The notes under the pieces were generated by a model. It searched no databases, was not told the DNA's origin, and saw nothing but the letters and a program-made list of their open reading frames with translations. A program made the position numbers and the translations under genes. 64,000 bases of DNA from Antedon mediterranea (lineage: Eukaryota > Echinodermata > Crinoidea > Comatulida > Antedonidae): contig NC_092672.1 in assembly GCF_964355755.1 (NCBI RefSeq), positions 18,658,501 to 18,722,500 on the forward strand, given 5' to 3'. Positions 46,228 to 56,337 of the stretch are shown in pieces; position 1 is the first letter of the stretch; the number at the start of each line of letters is the position of its first letter.

Positions 46228-47619
46228 TCATCTCATTGTATTAGATCTACTTGTGGCAGCATAAATGTAATGATTACTTTGTATTTCTAAGTACATGGCA
46301 TCAACCTCTTTATCGTCTGGTGCCTGAGCAGCAAACGATCTTCTCCAGATTGTGGCATCTCTTGTGCGAGGTAAAGGTAACGTCATTCTATCGCGAGGTT
46401 CAAAGTACACTTCAGGTTGATGTACTATTGTTGTAGTTTGATTTGTTGTGATGTTTTTTGAACATAAACAATAATAATAAACTGGAATCATAACGATGAT
46501 TACTAATAAGACTACACAGGCAACAATGATAATGACGATGACGTCAGTAGATAATCCTGGAGATATTTCTTTACTTGCAGTTTTATTACTAAGTGATTTA
46601 TTATTTTCATTATAATCAATAATTACAGAATCTTTAGCTGTTGAAACTGTGACATCGTTTTGTGTATCAGATTGTATCGTTAACGTAACACTTGTTGATG
46701 AACTTCCAATTCGATTTTCAGCTGTGCACGTGATTACAGTTCCATCAAGTTTCATTGTTGGATTAGACAACATAAATATGTGTCCAGTATTATCAATGTT
46801 GTATTCAGTTTTGTCGAGTGGTGGAAGAGTTAACCATGTATAAATGGTAACTGTAGGATTAGCGGTAGTGTCACAAATAAAGAAACCTTGCTTACCAGCA
46901 GATATCAAACCTGTTTGAGGAATGCTAACTCTTGGTTTGTAATATATTGTCAGTGGTTGCGTTGTACAATTTCTATTAAGATCAGGAATGTGTTCATTTG
47001 TCATTGAACACACAGATTTATATCCATTTAAATCAGGATTAGCAATTAATCTCTTTTGTAATCTTGCACTTTCTCCATCAACTATTTCAACAACATGTGT
47101 AGCGCCATCATTCCATCGTAACGTTACCGGAGGTTCTGTATACTCAGAAACGCAGAAAAGCATGACGTCATCACCTTCTGTGTAAACGTCTTTAGATTCT
47201 GTACATAATGGATATTTATCATCAGGAATTTGTATTACCTCTAAAAATGCTTTATTTGACTCCAGTACAAGACTGCTATTTTCAAATACATCACACTGAT
47301 AAAATTCACGATCACTATTCCAAATACTTATGAATATCAGATCAAATTTAATTCTGTTATTGATTCTGTTAATAGTCACTACAAAATGGCGTTTATCGTC
47401 AATGTCTTCTCGTAAATTTCTGTTTGTAGCTATGTATTCCTTGTTTTTCTTCCATTTCAAATCATAATTGCTTTTATCAGAACCTTTAAGTTCAATAATA
47501 CAAACAAGCGAAACTGTCTCTTTTACATTAGCCGTGATGTTAAAAGGATGTTCATAAAACTGTAGACTATTAACTACATTAAAGAAGTAGCTGAAAATAA
47601 TAATAAAAATTCGTTTCAT
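46228..47619 (-). CDS. Three-Ig type I receptor, array gene 3 (Ig1 class III), 463 aa
   Basis: I chose the ATG at 47619, which starts a signal peptide (MKRIFIIIFSYFF) aligned with its paralogues. The frame stays open to an ATG at 47697, adding 26 poorly hydrophobic residues that no sibling has. Ig1 resembles gene 6 (NYDLKWKKN, RINNRIKFDLIFISIWNSDR). Ig2 carries private residues shared only with gene 7: CTESKDVY, GESARLQ and KSVCSM; Ig3 shares GKQGFFIC with it. A conversion event with gene 7 is likely. TM and tail match the family. Confidence 0.9.
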   Translation of the reverse strand: MKRIFIIIFSYFFNVVNSLQFYEHPFNITANVKETVSLVCIIELKGSDKSNYDLKWKKNKEYIATNRNLREDIDDKRHFVVTINRINNRIKFDLIFISIWNSDREFYQCDVFENSSLVLESNKAFLEVIQIPDDKYPLCTESKDVYTEGDDVMLFCVSEYTEPPVTLRWNDGATHVVEIVDGESARLQKRLIANPDLNGYKSVCSMTNEHIPDLNRNCTTQPLTIYYKPRVSIPQTGLISAGKQGFFICDTTANPTVTIYTWLTLPPLDKTEYNIDNTGHIFMLSNPTMKLDGTVITCTAENRIGSSSTSVTLTIQSDTQNDVTVSTAKDSVIIDYNENNKSLSNKTASKEISPGLSTDVIVIIIVACVVLLVIIVMIPVYYYCLCSKNITTNQTTTIVHQPEVYFEPRDRMTLPLPRTRDATIWRRSFAAQAPDDKEVDAMYLEIQSNHYIYAATSRSNTMR

Positions 47620-47775
47620 TCTGGCTGAACTGGCAATTTGAAATGTTAAAAATCTTCTTGAATAAACACCTTCCAGCACATAACGTATTAAAGACAAACG
47701 CTTCTTTAATGACTACCTTCAATGAAAAAAATATTCAACAAGCTATACGTACTTGACTCCATTACACAGCTTTCC

Positions 47776-47822
47776 AAAATGTCCTATAAAATTCAATTTT
47801 ATGTTTCGCGTTTTGACAAAAC
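47776..47822 (-). promoter_or_regulatory. Shared upstream block, gene 3
   Basis: ATGTCC, then TTTATGTTTCGCGTTTT and GACAAAAC. It lies about 160-205 bp before the preferred ATG (47619). Confidence 0.45.
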
Positions 47823-47903
47823 CGTTTATTTCAGAATTCAAAGATCATTAGAAAGTGTTATTTGTTTAAGAATATTAAAATATCACAATTCCTCTTGAAC
47901 GTT

Positions 47904-49274
47904 CTATCTCATTGTGTTAGATCTACTGGTGGCAGCATAAATGTAGTGATTACTTTGTATTTCCAAGTACATTGCATCAACCTCTTTATCATCTGGTGCT
48001 TGAGCAGCAAATGATCTTCTCCAGATTGTGGCATCTCTTGTGCGAGGTAAAGGTAACGTCATTCTATCGCGAGGTTCAAAGTACACTTCAGGTTGATGTA
48101 CTATTGTTGTAGTTTGATTTGTTGTGATGTTTCTTGAACATAAACAATAATAATAAACTGGAATCATAACGATGATTACTAATAAAACTACACAAGCAAC
48201 AATGATAATGACGATGACGTCAGTAGATAATCCTGACGACGTTTCTTTATTTACAGTGTTATTCCCACGTGATTTATTGTTTGTATTATAATCAATAATT
48301 ACAGAATCTTGAGCTGATGTAACTGTATCAGATTGTATCGTTAACGTAACACTCTTTGATGAAGTTCCAATTCGATTTTCAGCTGTGCACGTGATTACAG
48401 TTCCATCCTGTTTCATTGTAGGATTATACAACATAAATATATGTCCAGTATTATCAATGTTGTATTCAGTTTTGTCGAGTGGTGGAAGAGTTAACCATGT
48501 ATAAATAGTAACTGCAGGATTAGCGGTAGTGTCACAAATAAAGAAAGCTTGCTTACCGGCAGATATCAAACCTGTTTGAGGAATGCTAACTCTTGGTTTG
48601 TAATATATTGTCAGTGGTTGCGTTGTGCAATTTCTATTAAGATCAGAAATTTGTACATTTGTCATTGAACATACATCTTTATATCCATTTAAATCAGGAT
48701 TAGCAATTAATCTCTTTTGTAATCTTGCAGTTTCTCCATCAACTATTTCAACAACATGTGTAGCGCCATCATTCCATCGTAATGTTACTGGCGGTTCTGT
48801 ATACTCAGAAACGCAGAAAAGCATGACGTCATCACCTTCTGTGTAAACATCATTCGATGCTGTACATAATGGATATTTATCATCAGGAATTTGTATTACA
48901 TCCAAAAATGCTTTATTTGACTCAAGTACAACGACGTTACTTTCAAATATGTCGCATTGGTAAATTCCACGATCACTGTTCCATACACTAATGAACACAA
49001 GGTTGAAAGTTATTTCCAAAATGCTTCTACTTACAGTGACAATAAAATGACTGGTATCTACTAGGTCATCTCGAATGTCCCCATTAGTGGCTATATATTC
49101 TTCGTCTTTCTTCCATTTTATATCATATTGTCTTTTATTGTTTGTCTCATATTCAGCAATACAAGTTAGCGAAACTGTTCCCATTGCTTCAATTGTTACA
49201 TTCAATGGTTGTTTATCAAATACAAGAGAATTTGAAGAACGAAGCAAAACTGTAATTATCATTAACAATAGCAT
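47904..49274 (-). CDS. Three-Ig type I receptor, array gene 4 (Ig1 class IV), 456 aa
   Basis: Family layout. Ig1 (CIAEYETNNKRQYDIKWKKD) pairs with gene 10. The stalk after Ig3 is shortened (IQSDTVTSAQDSVII, lacking about four residues present in most siblings), and Ig3 has IGTSSKSVTL; both features are shared only with gene 10. Ig2 reads KDVCSMTNVQISDLNRNC. TM and tail are standard. Shortest member of the array. Confidence 0.9.
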   Translation of the reverse strand: MLLLMIITVLLRSSNSLVFDKQPLNVTIEAMGTVSLTCIAEYETNNKRQYDIKWKKDEEYIATNGDIRDDLVDTSHFIVTVSRSILEITFNLVFISVWNSDRGIYQCDIFESNVVVLESNKAFLDVIQIPDDKYPLCTASNDVYTEGDDVMLFCVSEYTEPPVTLRWNDGATHVVEIVDGETARLQKRLIANPDLNGYKDVCSMTNVQISDLNRNCTTQPLTIYYKPRVSIPQTGLISAGKQAFFICDTTANPAVTIYTWLTLPPLDKTEYNIDNTGHIFMLYNPTMKQDGTVITCTAENRIGTSSKSVTLTIQSDTVTSAQDSVIIDYNTNNKSRGNNTVNKETSSGLSTDVIVIIIVACVVLLVIIVMIPVYYYCLCSRNITTNQTTTIVHQPEVYFEPRDRMTLPLPRTRDATIWRRSFAAQAPDDKEVDAMYLEIQSNHYIYAATSRSNTMR

Positions 49275-49442
49275 CTTGACTACCTTAGTCTATACAATCA
49301 ATGTAAACTATTATATAATGAATGCATTATTACAGGTGTAATATATTGCAATATAGTATAGCCATCGAAGTAGACATTTTCTTGCCGGGTTTGAAAACAC
49401 ATTGGCACAGCAATTACAATAGCTCTATGTTATGCTAGATTA

Positions 49443-49481
49443 ATGTCCATTTAAAATAAAAATTGTGTTTAACGTTTTACA
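49443..49481 (-). promoter_or_regulatory. Shared upstream block, gene 4
   Basis: ATGTCC, then ATTGTGTTTAACGTTTT. It lies about 170-205 bp before the ATG. Confidence 0.4.
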
Positions 49482-49535
49482 AAAATGGTATTTATCAAAA
49501 GAAATAGCATACCAATTTAAATTCATAATAACGTA

Positions 49536-50930
49536 TTATCTCATTGTATTAGATCTACTTGTGGCAGCATATATGTAATGATTACTCTGTATTTCTAAAT
49601 ACATGGCATCAACCTCTCTATCGTCTGGTGCCTGAGCAGCAAACGATCTTCTCCAGATTGTGGCATCTCTTGTGCGAGGTAAAGGTAACGTCATTCTGTC
49701 GCGAGGTTCAAAGTACACTTCAGGTTGATGTACTATTGTTTTTGTTTGATTTCTTGTGATGTTTCTTGAACATAAACAATAATAATAAACTGGAATCATA
49801 ACGATGATTACTAATGAAACTACACAAGCAACAATGATAATGACGATGACGTCAGTAGATAATCCTGTAGATGTTTCTTTATTTACAGTGTTATTTCCAC
49901 GTGATTTATTATTTCCATTATAATCAATAATTACAGAATCTTGAGCTGATGTAACTGTAACATCATTTTGTGTATCAGATTGTATCGTTAACGTAACACT
50001 CGTTGATGAACTTCCAATTTGATTTTCAGCTGTGCACGTGATTACAATTCCATCATGTTTCATTGTGGGATTATACAACATTAATATGTGTCCAGTATTA
50101 TCAATGTTGTATTCTTTGTTGTCGAATGGTGGAAGAGTTAACCATGTATAACGAGTAACTGCAGGATTAGCGGTAGTGTCACAAATGAAGAAAGCTTGCT
50201 TACCAGCGGATATCAAACCTGTTTGAGGAGGAATGCTAACTCTTGGTTTGTAATATATTGTCAGTGGTTGCGTTGTACAATTTCTATTAAGATCAGGAAT
50301 GTGTTCATTTGTCATTGAACACACAGCTTTATATCCATTTAAATCAGGATTAGCAATTAACCTCTTTTGTAATCTTGCAGTTTCTCCATCAACTATTTCA
50401 ACAACATGTGTAGCGCCATCATTCCAACGTAACGTTACTGGAGGTTCTGTATACTCAGAAGCGCAGAAAAGCATGACGTCATCACCTTCTGTGTAAACAT
50501 CCTTAGATGCAGTACATAATGGGTATTTATCTCCCGGAATTTGTATTACATCAAGAAATGCTTTATTTGACTCCAGTACAAGTATATCCTTTTCAACAAC
50601 ATCACATTGATAAAATGCTCGATCACTGTTCCTTATCCTTATAAAGACAAGATTAAAATTAATACGGACATCGGTCTTGCTATAGGTTACAACAAAATGG
50701 CTTGTATCTCTAATGTCCTCTCGTATGTTGCCATTTGTAGCAATATATTTTTCGTTTTTCTTCCACTTCATCTCATATTCATGTATGCCCAATGAGTGTA
50801 GTTCTACGCTGCAAATCAACGAAACTGTTCCCTCTGCTTTGACAGTAAAGTTGGATGGATGGTCATAGAACTGCAGACTATTTATTAGATAAAATAGATA
50901 GCTAAATATAGTGATAGCAAATAATTTCAT
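49536..50930 (-). CDS. Three-Ig type I receptor, array gene 5 (Ig1 class V), 464 aa
   Basis: Family layout, with the only class V Ig1 in the window (CSVELHSLGIHEYEMKWKKN; IRIRNSDRAFYQCDVVEKD). Ig3 starts SIPPQTGL, with a one-residue Pro insertion shared only with the adjacent gene 6, and has AENQIG. TM shows one change (CVVSLVIIV), and the tail reads APDDREVDAMYLEI with Arg for Lys. The juxtamembrane stretch is ITRNQTKT. Confidence 0.9.
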   Translation of the reverse strand: MKLFAITIFSYLFYLINSLQFYDHPSNFTVKAEGTVSLICSVELHSLGIHEYEMKWKKNEKYIATNGNIREDIRDTSHFVVTYSKTDVRINFNLVFIRIRNSDRAFYQCDVVEKDILVLESNKAFLDVIQIPGDKYPLCTASKDVYTEGDDVMLFCASEYTEPPVTLRWNDGATHVVEIVDGETARLQKRLIANPDLNGYKAVCSMTNEHIPDLNRNCTTQPLTIYYKPRVSIPPQTGLISAGKQAFFICDTTANPAVTRYTWLTLPPFDNKEYNIDNTGHILMLYNPTMKHDGIVITCTAENQIGSSSTSVTLTIQSDTQNDVTVTSAQDSVIIDYNGNNKSRGNNTVNKETSTGLSTDVIVIIIVACVVSLVIIVMIPVYYYCLCSRNITRNQTKTIVHQPEVYFEPRDRMTLPLPRTRDATIWRRSFAAQAPDDREVDAMYLEIQSNHYIYAATSRSNTMR

Positions 50931-51084
50931 CTTTAATAAAACTGGTCAACTTGATCGTGATATTCGTCTTCAATAATCATATCTCAGGAAGTAATACTGT
51001 TTAAGAAAATGTCCAACTACCTACATCATTTTTAGCTGATAGAGAAATCATATTATTGACAAAACACATCTACAGTATTCTATC

Positions 51085-51127
51085 TGTCCTATACAATTAA
51101 AAACTGTGTTTCCCGTTTCTTTAAAAC
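51085..51127 (-). promoter_or_regulatory. Shared upstream block, gene 5
   Basis: TGTCCT, then ACTGTGTTTCCCGTTTCT and TTAAAAC. It lies about 155-195 bp before the ATG. Confidence 0.4.
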
Positions 51128-51164
51128 ACTAATTTCAATAGAATTCCACAATTGCAATACCAAT

Positions 51165-52559
51165 CTATCTCATTGTATTAGATCTACTTGTGGCAGCATA
51201 TATGTAGTGATTGCTTTGTATTTCCAAGTACATTGCATCAACCTCTTTATCATCTGGTGCCTGAGCAGCAAATGATCTTCTCCAGATTGTGGCATCTCTT
51301 GTGCGAGGTAAAGGTAACGTCATTCTATCGCGAGGTTCAAAGTACACTTCAGGTTGATGTACTATTGTTGTAGTTTGATTTGTTGTGATGTTTCTTGAAC
51401 ATAAACAATAATAATAAACTGGAATCATAACGATGATTACTAATAAAACTACACAAGCAACAATGATAATGACGATGACGTCAGTAGATAATCCTGACGA
51501 CGTTTCTTTACTTATAGTGTTATTCCCACGTGATTTATTGTTTTTATTATAATCAATAATTACAGTATTTTGAACTGATTTAACTGTGACATCGTTTTGT
51601 GTATCAGATTGTATCGTTAACGTAAAACTTGTTGATGAACTTCCAATTTGATTTTCAGCTGTGCACGTGATTACAGTTCCATCCTGTTTCATTGTGGGAT
51701 TATATAACATTAATATATGTCCAGTATTATCAATGTTGTATTCAATATTGTCGAGTGGTGGAAGAGTTAACCATGTATAACGAGTAACTGCAGGATTAGC
51801 GGTAGTGTCACAAATAAAGAAAGCTTGCTTACCGGCAGATATCAAACCTGTTTGAGGAGGAATGCTAACTCTTGGTTTGTAATATATTGTCAGTGGTTGC
51901 GTTGTACAATTTCTATTAAGATCAGGAATGTGTTCATTTGTCATTGAACACATAGCTTTATATCCATTTAAATCAGGATTAGCAATTAACCTCTTTTGTA
52001 ATCTTGCAGTTTCTCCATGAACTATTTCAACAACATGTGTAGCGCCATCATTCCATCGTAATGTTACTGGTGGTTCTGTATACTCAGAAGCGCAGAAAAG
52101 CATGACGTCATCACCTTCTGTGTAAACATCCTGAGATGCTGTACATAATGGGTATTTACCTCCAGGAATTTGTATTACATCAAAAAATGCTTTATTTGAC
52201 TCCAGTACAAGAGTATTTTTTCCAAATACGTCACATTGATACAATCCACGATCACTATTCCAAATACTTATGAACATAAGAATAAATTTAATTTGGTTAT
52301 TTATTCTCCGCATAGTCACTACAAAATGACTCTTATCGTTAATATCTTCTCGTACATGTCCGTCTGTAGCTATGTATTCCTCATTTTTCTTCCATTTCAA
52401 CTCATAATTTCCTTTATCAAAATCTTTTAATTTTAAAATACAATCAAGCGAAGCTGTTTCTTTTACATTAACAGTGTTGTTAAATGGATGTTTATCAAAC
52501 CGCAGACTACAAATGAGACAGAATAAATAACAAAATACAGTAATAGAAAATAGTTTCAT
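51165..52559 (-). CDS. Three-Ig type I receptor, array gene 6 (Ig1 class III), 464 aa
   Basis: Family layout. Ig1 is of the gene 3 type (NYELKWKKN, MRRINNQIKFILMFISIWNSDR). Ig3 carries the Pro insertion SIPPQTGL seen next door in gene 5. Ig2 has VEIVHGETARL and KAMCSMTN. The stalk is the most diverged (VKSVQNTVIIDYNKNN). TM and tail are unchanged. Confidence 0.9.
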   Translation of the reverse strand: MKLFSITVFCYLFCLICSLRFDKHPFNNTVNVKETASLDCILKLKDFDKGNYELKWKKNEEYIATDGHVREDINDKSHFVVTMRRINNQIKFILMFISIWNSDRGLYQCDVFGKNTLVLESNKAFFDVIQIPGGKYPLCTASQDVYTEGDDVMLFCASEYTEPPVTLRWNDGATHVVEIVHGETARLQKRLIANPDLNGYKAMCSMTNEHIPDLNRNCTTQPLTIYYKPRVSIPPQTGLISAGKQAFFICDTTANPAVTRYTWLTLPPLDNIEYNIDNTGHILMLYNPTMKQDGTVITCTAENQIGSSSTSFTLTIQSDTQNDVTVKSVQNTVIIDYNKNNKSRGNNTISKETSSGLSTDVIVIIIVACVVLLVIIVMIPVYYYCLCSRNITTNQTTTIVHQPEVYFEPRDRMTLPLPRTRDATIWRRSFAAQAPDDKEVDAMYLEIQSNHYIYAATSRSNTMR

Positions 52560-52701
52560 CTTGGCTGAATTTGAAATACCTTTTTAAATAAACATTTTGA
52601 AGCACATAAAGGCAACTAGTTCCTTAGCAATTACCTTCCTCATTGTCACATAATAAAGCAAGAACATTTACTTATCGACGCTACTTTACACAGCTATTCC
52701 T

Positions 52702-52746
52702 AATGTCCTACTTAATACGATATTATGTTTAGCGTTTTGCTAAAAC
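52702..52746 (-). promoter_or_regulatory. Shared upstream block, gene 6
   Basis: ATGTCC, then TTATGTTTAGCGTTTT and GCTAAAAC. It lies about 145-187 bp before the ATG. Confidence 0.45.
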
Positions 52747-52824
52747 AAGTTTATTTCAGAATACACACACCAAATAAAAAAAACACTATTGACAACCATT
52801 TTAAGCTAATACCATAAAAACGTT

Positions 52825-54216
52825 CTATCTCATTGTATTACATCTACTTGTGGCAGCATAGATGTAATGATTACTTTGTATTTCCAAGTACATGGCATCA
52901 ACCTCTTTATCATCTGGTGCTTGAGCAGCAAATGATCTTCTCCAGATTGTGGCATCTCTTGTGCGAGGTAAAGGTAACGTCATTCTATCGCGAGGTTCAA
53001 AGTACACTTCAGGTTGATGTACTATTGTTGTAGTTTGATTTGTTGTGATGTTTTTTGAACATAAACAATAATAATAAACTGGAATCATAACGATGATTAC
53101 TAATAAAACTACACAAGCAACAATGATAATGACGATGACGTCAGTAGATAATCCTGTAGATGTTTCTTTATTGACAGTGTTATTTCCACGTGATTGATTA
53201 TTTTCATTATAATTAATAATTACAGAATCTTGAGCTGATGTAACTCTAACATCTTTTTGTGTATCAGATTGTATCGATAACGTAACACTCGTTGATGAAC
53301 TTCCAATTCGATTTTCAGCTGTGCACGTGACCACAGTTCCATCCTGTTTCATTGTGGGATTAGACAACATAAATATGTGTCCAGTATTATCAATGTTGTA
53401 TTCAGTTTTGTCGAGTGGGGGAAGAGTTAACCATGTGTAACGAGTAACTGCCGGATTAGCGGTAGTCTCACAAATAAAGAAACCTTGCTTACCAGCAGAT
53501 ATCAAACCTGTTTGACGAATGCTAACTCTTGGTTTGTAATATATTGTCAGTGGTTGCGTTGTACAATTTCTATTAAGATCAGGAATGTGTTCATTTGTCA
53601 TTGAACACACAGATTTATATCCATTTAAATCAGGATCAGCAATTAATCTCTTTTGTAATCTTGCACTTTCTCCATCAACTATTTCAACAACATGTGTAGC
53701 GCCATCATTCCATCGTAACGTTACCGGAGGTTCTGTATACTCAGAAACGCAGAAAAGCATTACGTCATCACCTTCTGTGTAAACGTCTTTAGATTCTGTA
53801 CATAATGGATATTTATCATCAGGAATTTGTATTACATCTAAAAATGCTTTATTTGACTCTAGTACAAGACTGCTATTTTCAAATACATCACATTGGTAAA
53901 ATCCCCGATCGCTATTCAAAACCCCATAGAAAAAAATATTGTAAATAATTTGCATATTATCTTCATTTATTGTGACAATAAAGTTTTGCGATGTTTTCAA
54001 ATCCTCTCGTAAAACGTCGTTAATGGCAATGTATTCTCCATCTTTCTTCCATTTAAGTTTGTACTGGCTTGTAATCGTTGTATCAAATTCTACAATGCAA
54101 ATTAACAAAACTGCTCCTTTAGCTTTTACAGTTGAATTTGATGGTTGTTTATCAAACACAAGACAATTCGTAATGTTAAAAAACAGAAAAATATAACTAA
54201 GCACTGTTAATAGCAT
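52825..54216 (-). CDS. Three-Ig type I receptor, array gene 7, mosaic (class II / gene 3), 463 aa
   Basis: Family layout but visibly mosaic. The N-terminal Ig1 is class II like gene 1 (FDTTITSQYKLKWKKD, VLNSDRGFYQC). From the end of Ig1 onward (FENSSLVLESNKAF) through Ig2 it is nearly identical to gene 3, including CTESKDVY, GESARLQ, KSVCSM and KQGFFIC. The switch falls between about 53884 and 53897 in the DNA. Private changes include SIRQTGL, FICETTANP and IADPDL. The tail ends SRCNTMR, as in gene 8. Confidence 0.9.
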   Translation of the reverse strand: MLLTVLSYIFLFFNITNCLVFDKQPSNSTVKAKGAVLLICIVEFDTTITSQYKLKWKKDGEYIAINDVLREDLKTSQNFIVTINEDNMQIIYNIFFYGVLNSDRGFYQCDVFENSSLVLESNKAFLDVIQIPDDKYPLCTESKDVYTEGDDVMLFCVSEYTEPPVTLRWNDGATHVVEIVDGESARLQKRLIADPDLNGYKSVCSMTNEHIPDLNRNCTTQPLTIYYKPRVSIRQTGLISAGKQGFFICETTANPAVTRYTWLTLPPLDKTEYNIDNTGHIFMLSNPTMKQDGTVVTCTAENRIGSSSTSVTLSIQSDTQKDVRVTSAQDSVIINYNENNQSRGNNTVNKETSTGLSTDVIVIIIVACVVLLVIIVMIPVYYYCLCSKNITTNQTTTIVHQPEVYFEPRDRMTLPLPRTRDATIWRRSFAAQAPDDKEVDAMYLEIQSNHYIYAATSRCNTMR

Positions 54217-54368
54217 CTTGATTAATATTCTTGATTTTTAAGATGGCTACAGTTCTCTAGATCAATAGTTACTTACTGTACTTCGAAAGTAGTAGTAGTA
54301 GTTTTCGCAAAGCAACGTTACAATGGAAACGACAATGAATATAGTTATTATATTCTTTATCAATGGGC

Positions 54369-54411
54369 AATGTCCAAATGAATTGGTGGTTGTGTTTCAC
54401 GTTCTCAAAAA
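54369..54411 (-). promoter_or_regulatory. Shared upstream block, gene 7
   Basis: ATGTCC, then TTGTGTTTCACGTTCT and CAAAAAAC. It lies about 153-195 bp before the ATG. Confidence 0.45.
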
Positions 54412-54494
54412 ACGTTACATAAACAGATTATATCACCAGAAATAAGTATTGCTGTTGACACATTATATGAGATAGAAATGTATGCGGGAAAGTG

Positions 54495-55889
54495 TTACCG
54501 CATTGTATTACATCTACTTGTGGCAGCATATATGTAATGATTACTTTGTATTTCCAAGTACATGGCATCGACCTCTTTATCATCTGGTGCCTGAGCAGCA
54601 AACGATCTTCTCCAGATTGTGGCATCTCTTGTGCGAGGTAACGGTAACGTCATTCTATCGCGAGGTTCAAAATACACTTCAGGTTGACGTACTATTGTTG
54701 TAGTTTGATTTGTTGTGATGTTTCTTGAACATAAACAATAATAATAAACTGGAATCATAACGATGATTACTAATAAAACTACACAAGCAACAATGATAAT
54801 GACGATGACGTCAGTAGATAATCCTGTAGATGTTTCTTTATTGACAGTGTTATTTCCACGTGATTGATTATTTTCATTATAATCAATAATTACAGAATCT
54901 TTAGCTGTTGAAACTGTGACATCATTTTGTGTATCAGATTGTATCGTTAACGTAACACTTGTTGATGAACTTCCAATTTGATTTTCAGCTGTGCACGTGA
55001 TTACAGTTCCATCCTGTTTCATTGTGGGATTATACAACATTAATATGTGTCCAGTATTATCAATGTTGTATTCAGTTTTGTCGAGTGGTGGAAGAGTTAA
55101 CCATGTATAAATAGTAACTGCAGGGTTAGCGGTAGTGTCACAAATGAAGAAAGCTTGCTTACCGGCAGATATCAAACCTGTTTGAGGAATGCTAACTCTT
55201 GGTTTGTAATATATTGTCAGTGGTTGCGTTGTACAATTTCTATTAAGATCAGGAATTTGTATATTTGTCATTGAACATACAACTTTATATCCAATTAATT
55301 CAGGATTAGCAATTAATCTCTTTTGTAATCTTGCAGTTTCTCCATCAACTATCTCAACAATATGTGTAGCGCCATCATTCCATCGTAATGTTACTGGCGG
55401 TTCTGTATACTCAGAAATACAGAAAAGCATGACGTCATCACCTTCTGTGTAAACATCCTGAGATGCTGTACATAATGGGTATTTATCTCCAGGAATTTGT
55501 ATTACATCAAAAAATGCTTTATTTGACTCCAGTACAAGAGTATTATTTTCAAATATTTCACATTGATAAAATCCACGATCGCTATTCCAAACACTATTGA
55601 ACATAAGATTATACGTAATAGTCCCGGTGTTTCTACTCACATCGACAAAAAAATGATTTAAATTTTTCAAATCTTCTCTTATTTTATCTTCAGTGGCAAT
55701 ATATCCATTGCCATTTTTCTTCCATCTTATCTTGTATTGGTATTCAAGACTAAGTTGTGTTTTTAAAATACAAATTAACGAGCTAGTTTCTTTTACGTTA
55801 GATGTAGAGTTTCTAGGATGGTAATCGAAAGACAAACAGCGTGCAAGTTGAAACAATACTACTTCAAACAATACTACAACAATCTTCAT
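54495..55889 (-). CDS. Three-Ig type I receptor, array gene 8 (Ig1 class I), 464 aa
   Basis: Family layout. Signal and Ig1 are nearly identical to genes 2 and 9. Ig1 ends YQCEIFENN rather than YQCDVFENN. Ig2 has CISEYTEP, THIVEIV and NPELIGYKVVCSMTNIQIPD, making it the most diverged Ig2 of the array. The tail has IVRQPEVYF (His to Arg) and ends SRCNTMR like gene 7. The stalk NENNQSRGNNTVNKE is shared with gene 7, suggesting exchange between these neighbours at their 3' ends. Confidence 0.9.
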   Translation of the reverse strand: MKIVVVLFEVVLFQLARCLSFDYHPRNSTSNVKETSSLICILKTQLSLEYQYKIRWKKNGNGYIATEDKIREDLKNLNHFFVDVSRNTGTITYNLMFNSVWNSDRGFYQCEIFENNTLVLESNKAFFDVIQIPGDKYPLCTASQDVYTEGDDVMLFCISEYTEPPVTLRWNDGATHIVEIVDGETARLQKRLIANPELIGYKVVCSMTNIQIPDLNRNCTTQPLTIYYKPRVSIPQTGLISAGKQAFFICDTTANPAVTIYTWLTLPPLDKTEYNIDNTGHILMLYNPTMKQDGTVITCTAENQIGSSSTSVTLTIQSDTQNDVTVSTAKDSVIIDYNENNQSRGNNTVNKETSTGLSTDVIVIIIVACVVLLVIIVMIPVYYYCLCSRNITTNQTTTIVRQPEVYFEPRDRMTLPLPRTRDATIWRRSFAAQAPDDKEVDAMYLEIQSNHYIYAATSRCNTMR

Positions 55890-56004
55890 TGTTTATGTTA
55901 TTATCGTATTAGAAATGATGTTTTACACTATGTTGTCTCGAAACAATCTCTGATAATATTCCTAAAATGAACAGCAAACGACTGCGAATTTATAATTTTA
56001 GAAA

Positions 56005-56046
56005 CATGTCCAGACAAATATATGATTTTGGTACTCGTTTTGAGGA
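56005..56046 (-). promoter_or_regulatory. Shared upstream block, gene 8 (diverged form)
   Basis: ATGTCCAGACAAATATATGA then TTTTGGTACTCGTTTTG. Same form as genes 2 and 9, about 116-157 bp before the ATG. Confidence 0.35.
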
Positions 56047-56337
56047 AACTATATAAGTAAGAATCTACATCAGTGTCACCTTTCATTAATCTTACTTATG
56101 TAAAAGTATGATAGACTTGCAAAATGATTTAAGAAACTTTTTACTTCACTGATTGCTGGAAAATGTTACGTTATTGAATTAGGCATAACTCATCGTAAAT
56201 GATAGGAAAATATAAAAGGATATTATTTCTCATTATAATATTATCTACTTCTATAGGTAGTACCATATTAATTTATACATCAACATTGTGAAAGTTAAGG
56301 TTGTACTCTCTGAAAAAGGTAATAGGAAAGAGGCTTA

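Noticed and set aside
46228-47697. Longer starts for array genes 3 (47697) and 10 (59618)
   Set aside because: The added residues are absent from all paralogues and displace the signal peptide from the N-terminus.
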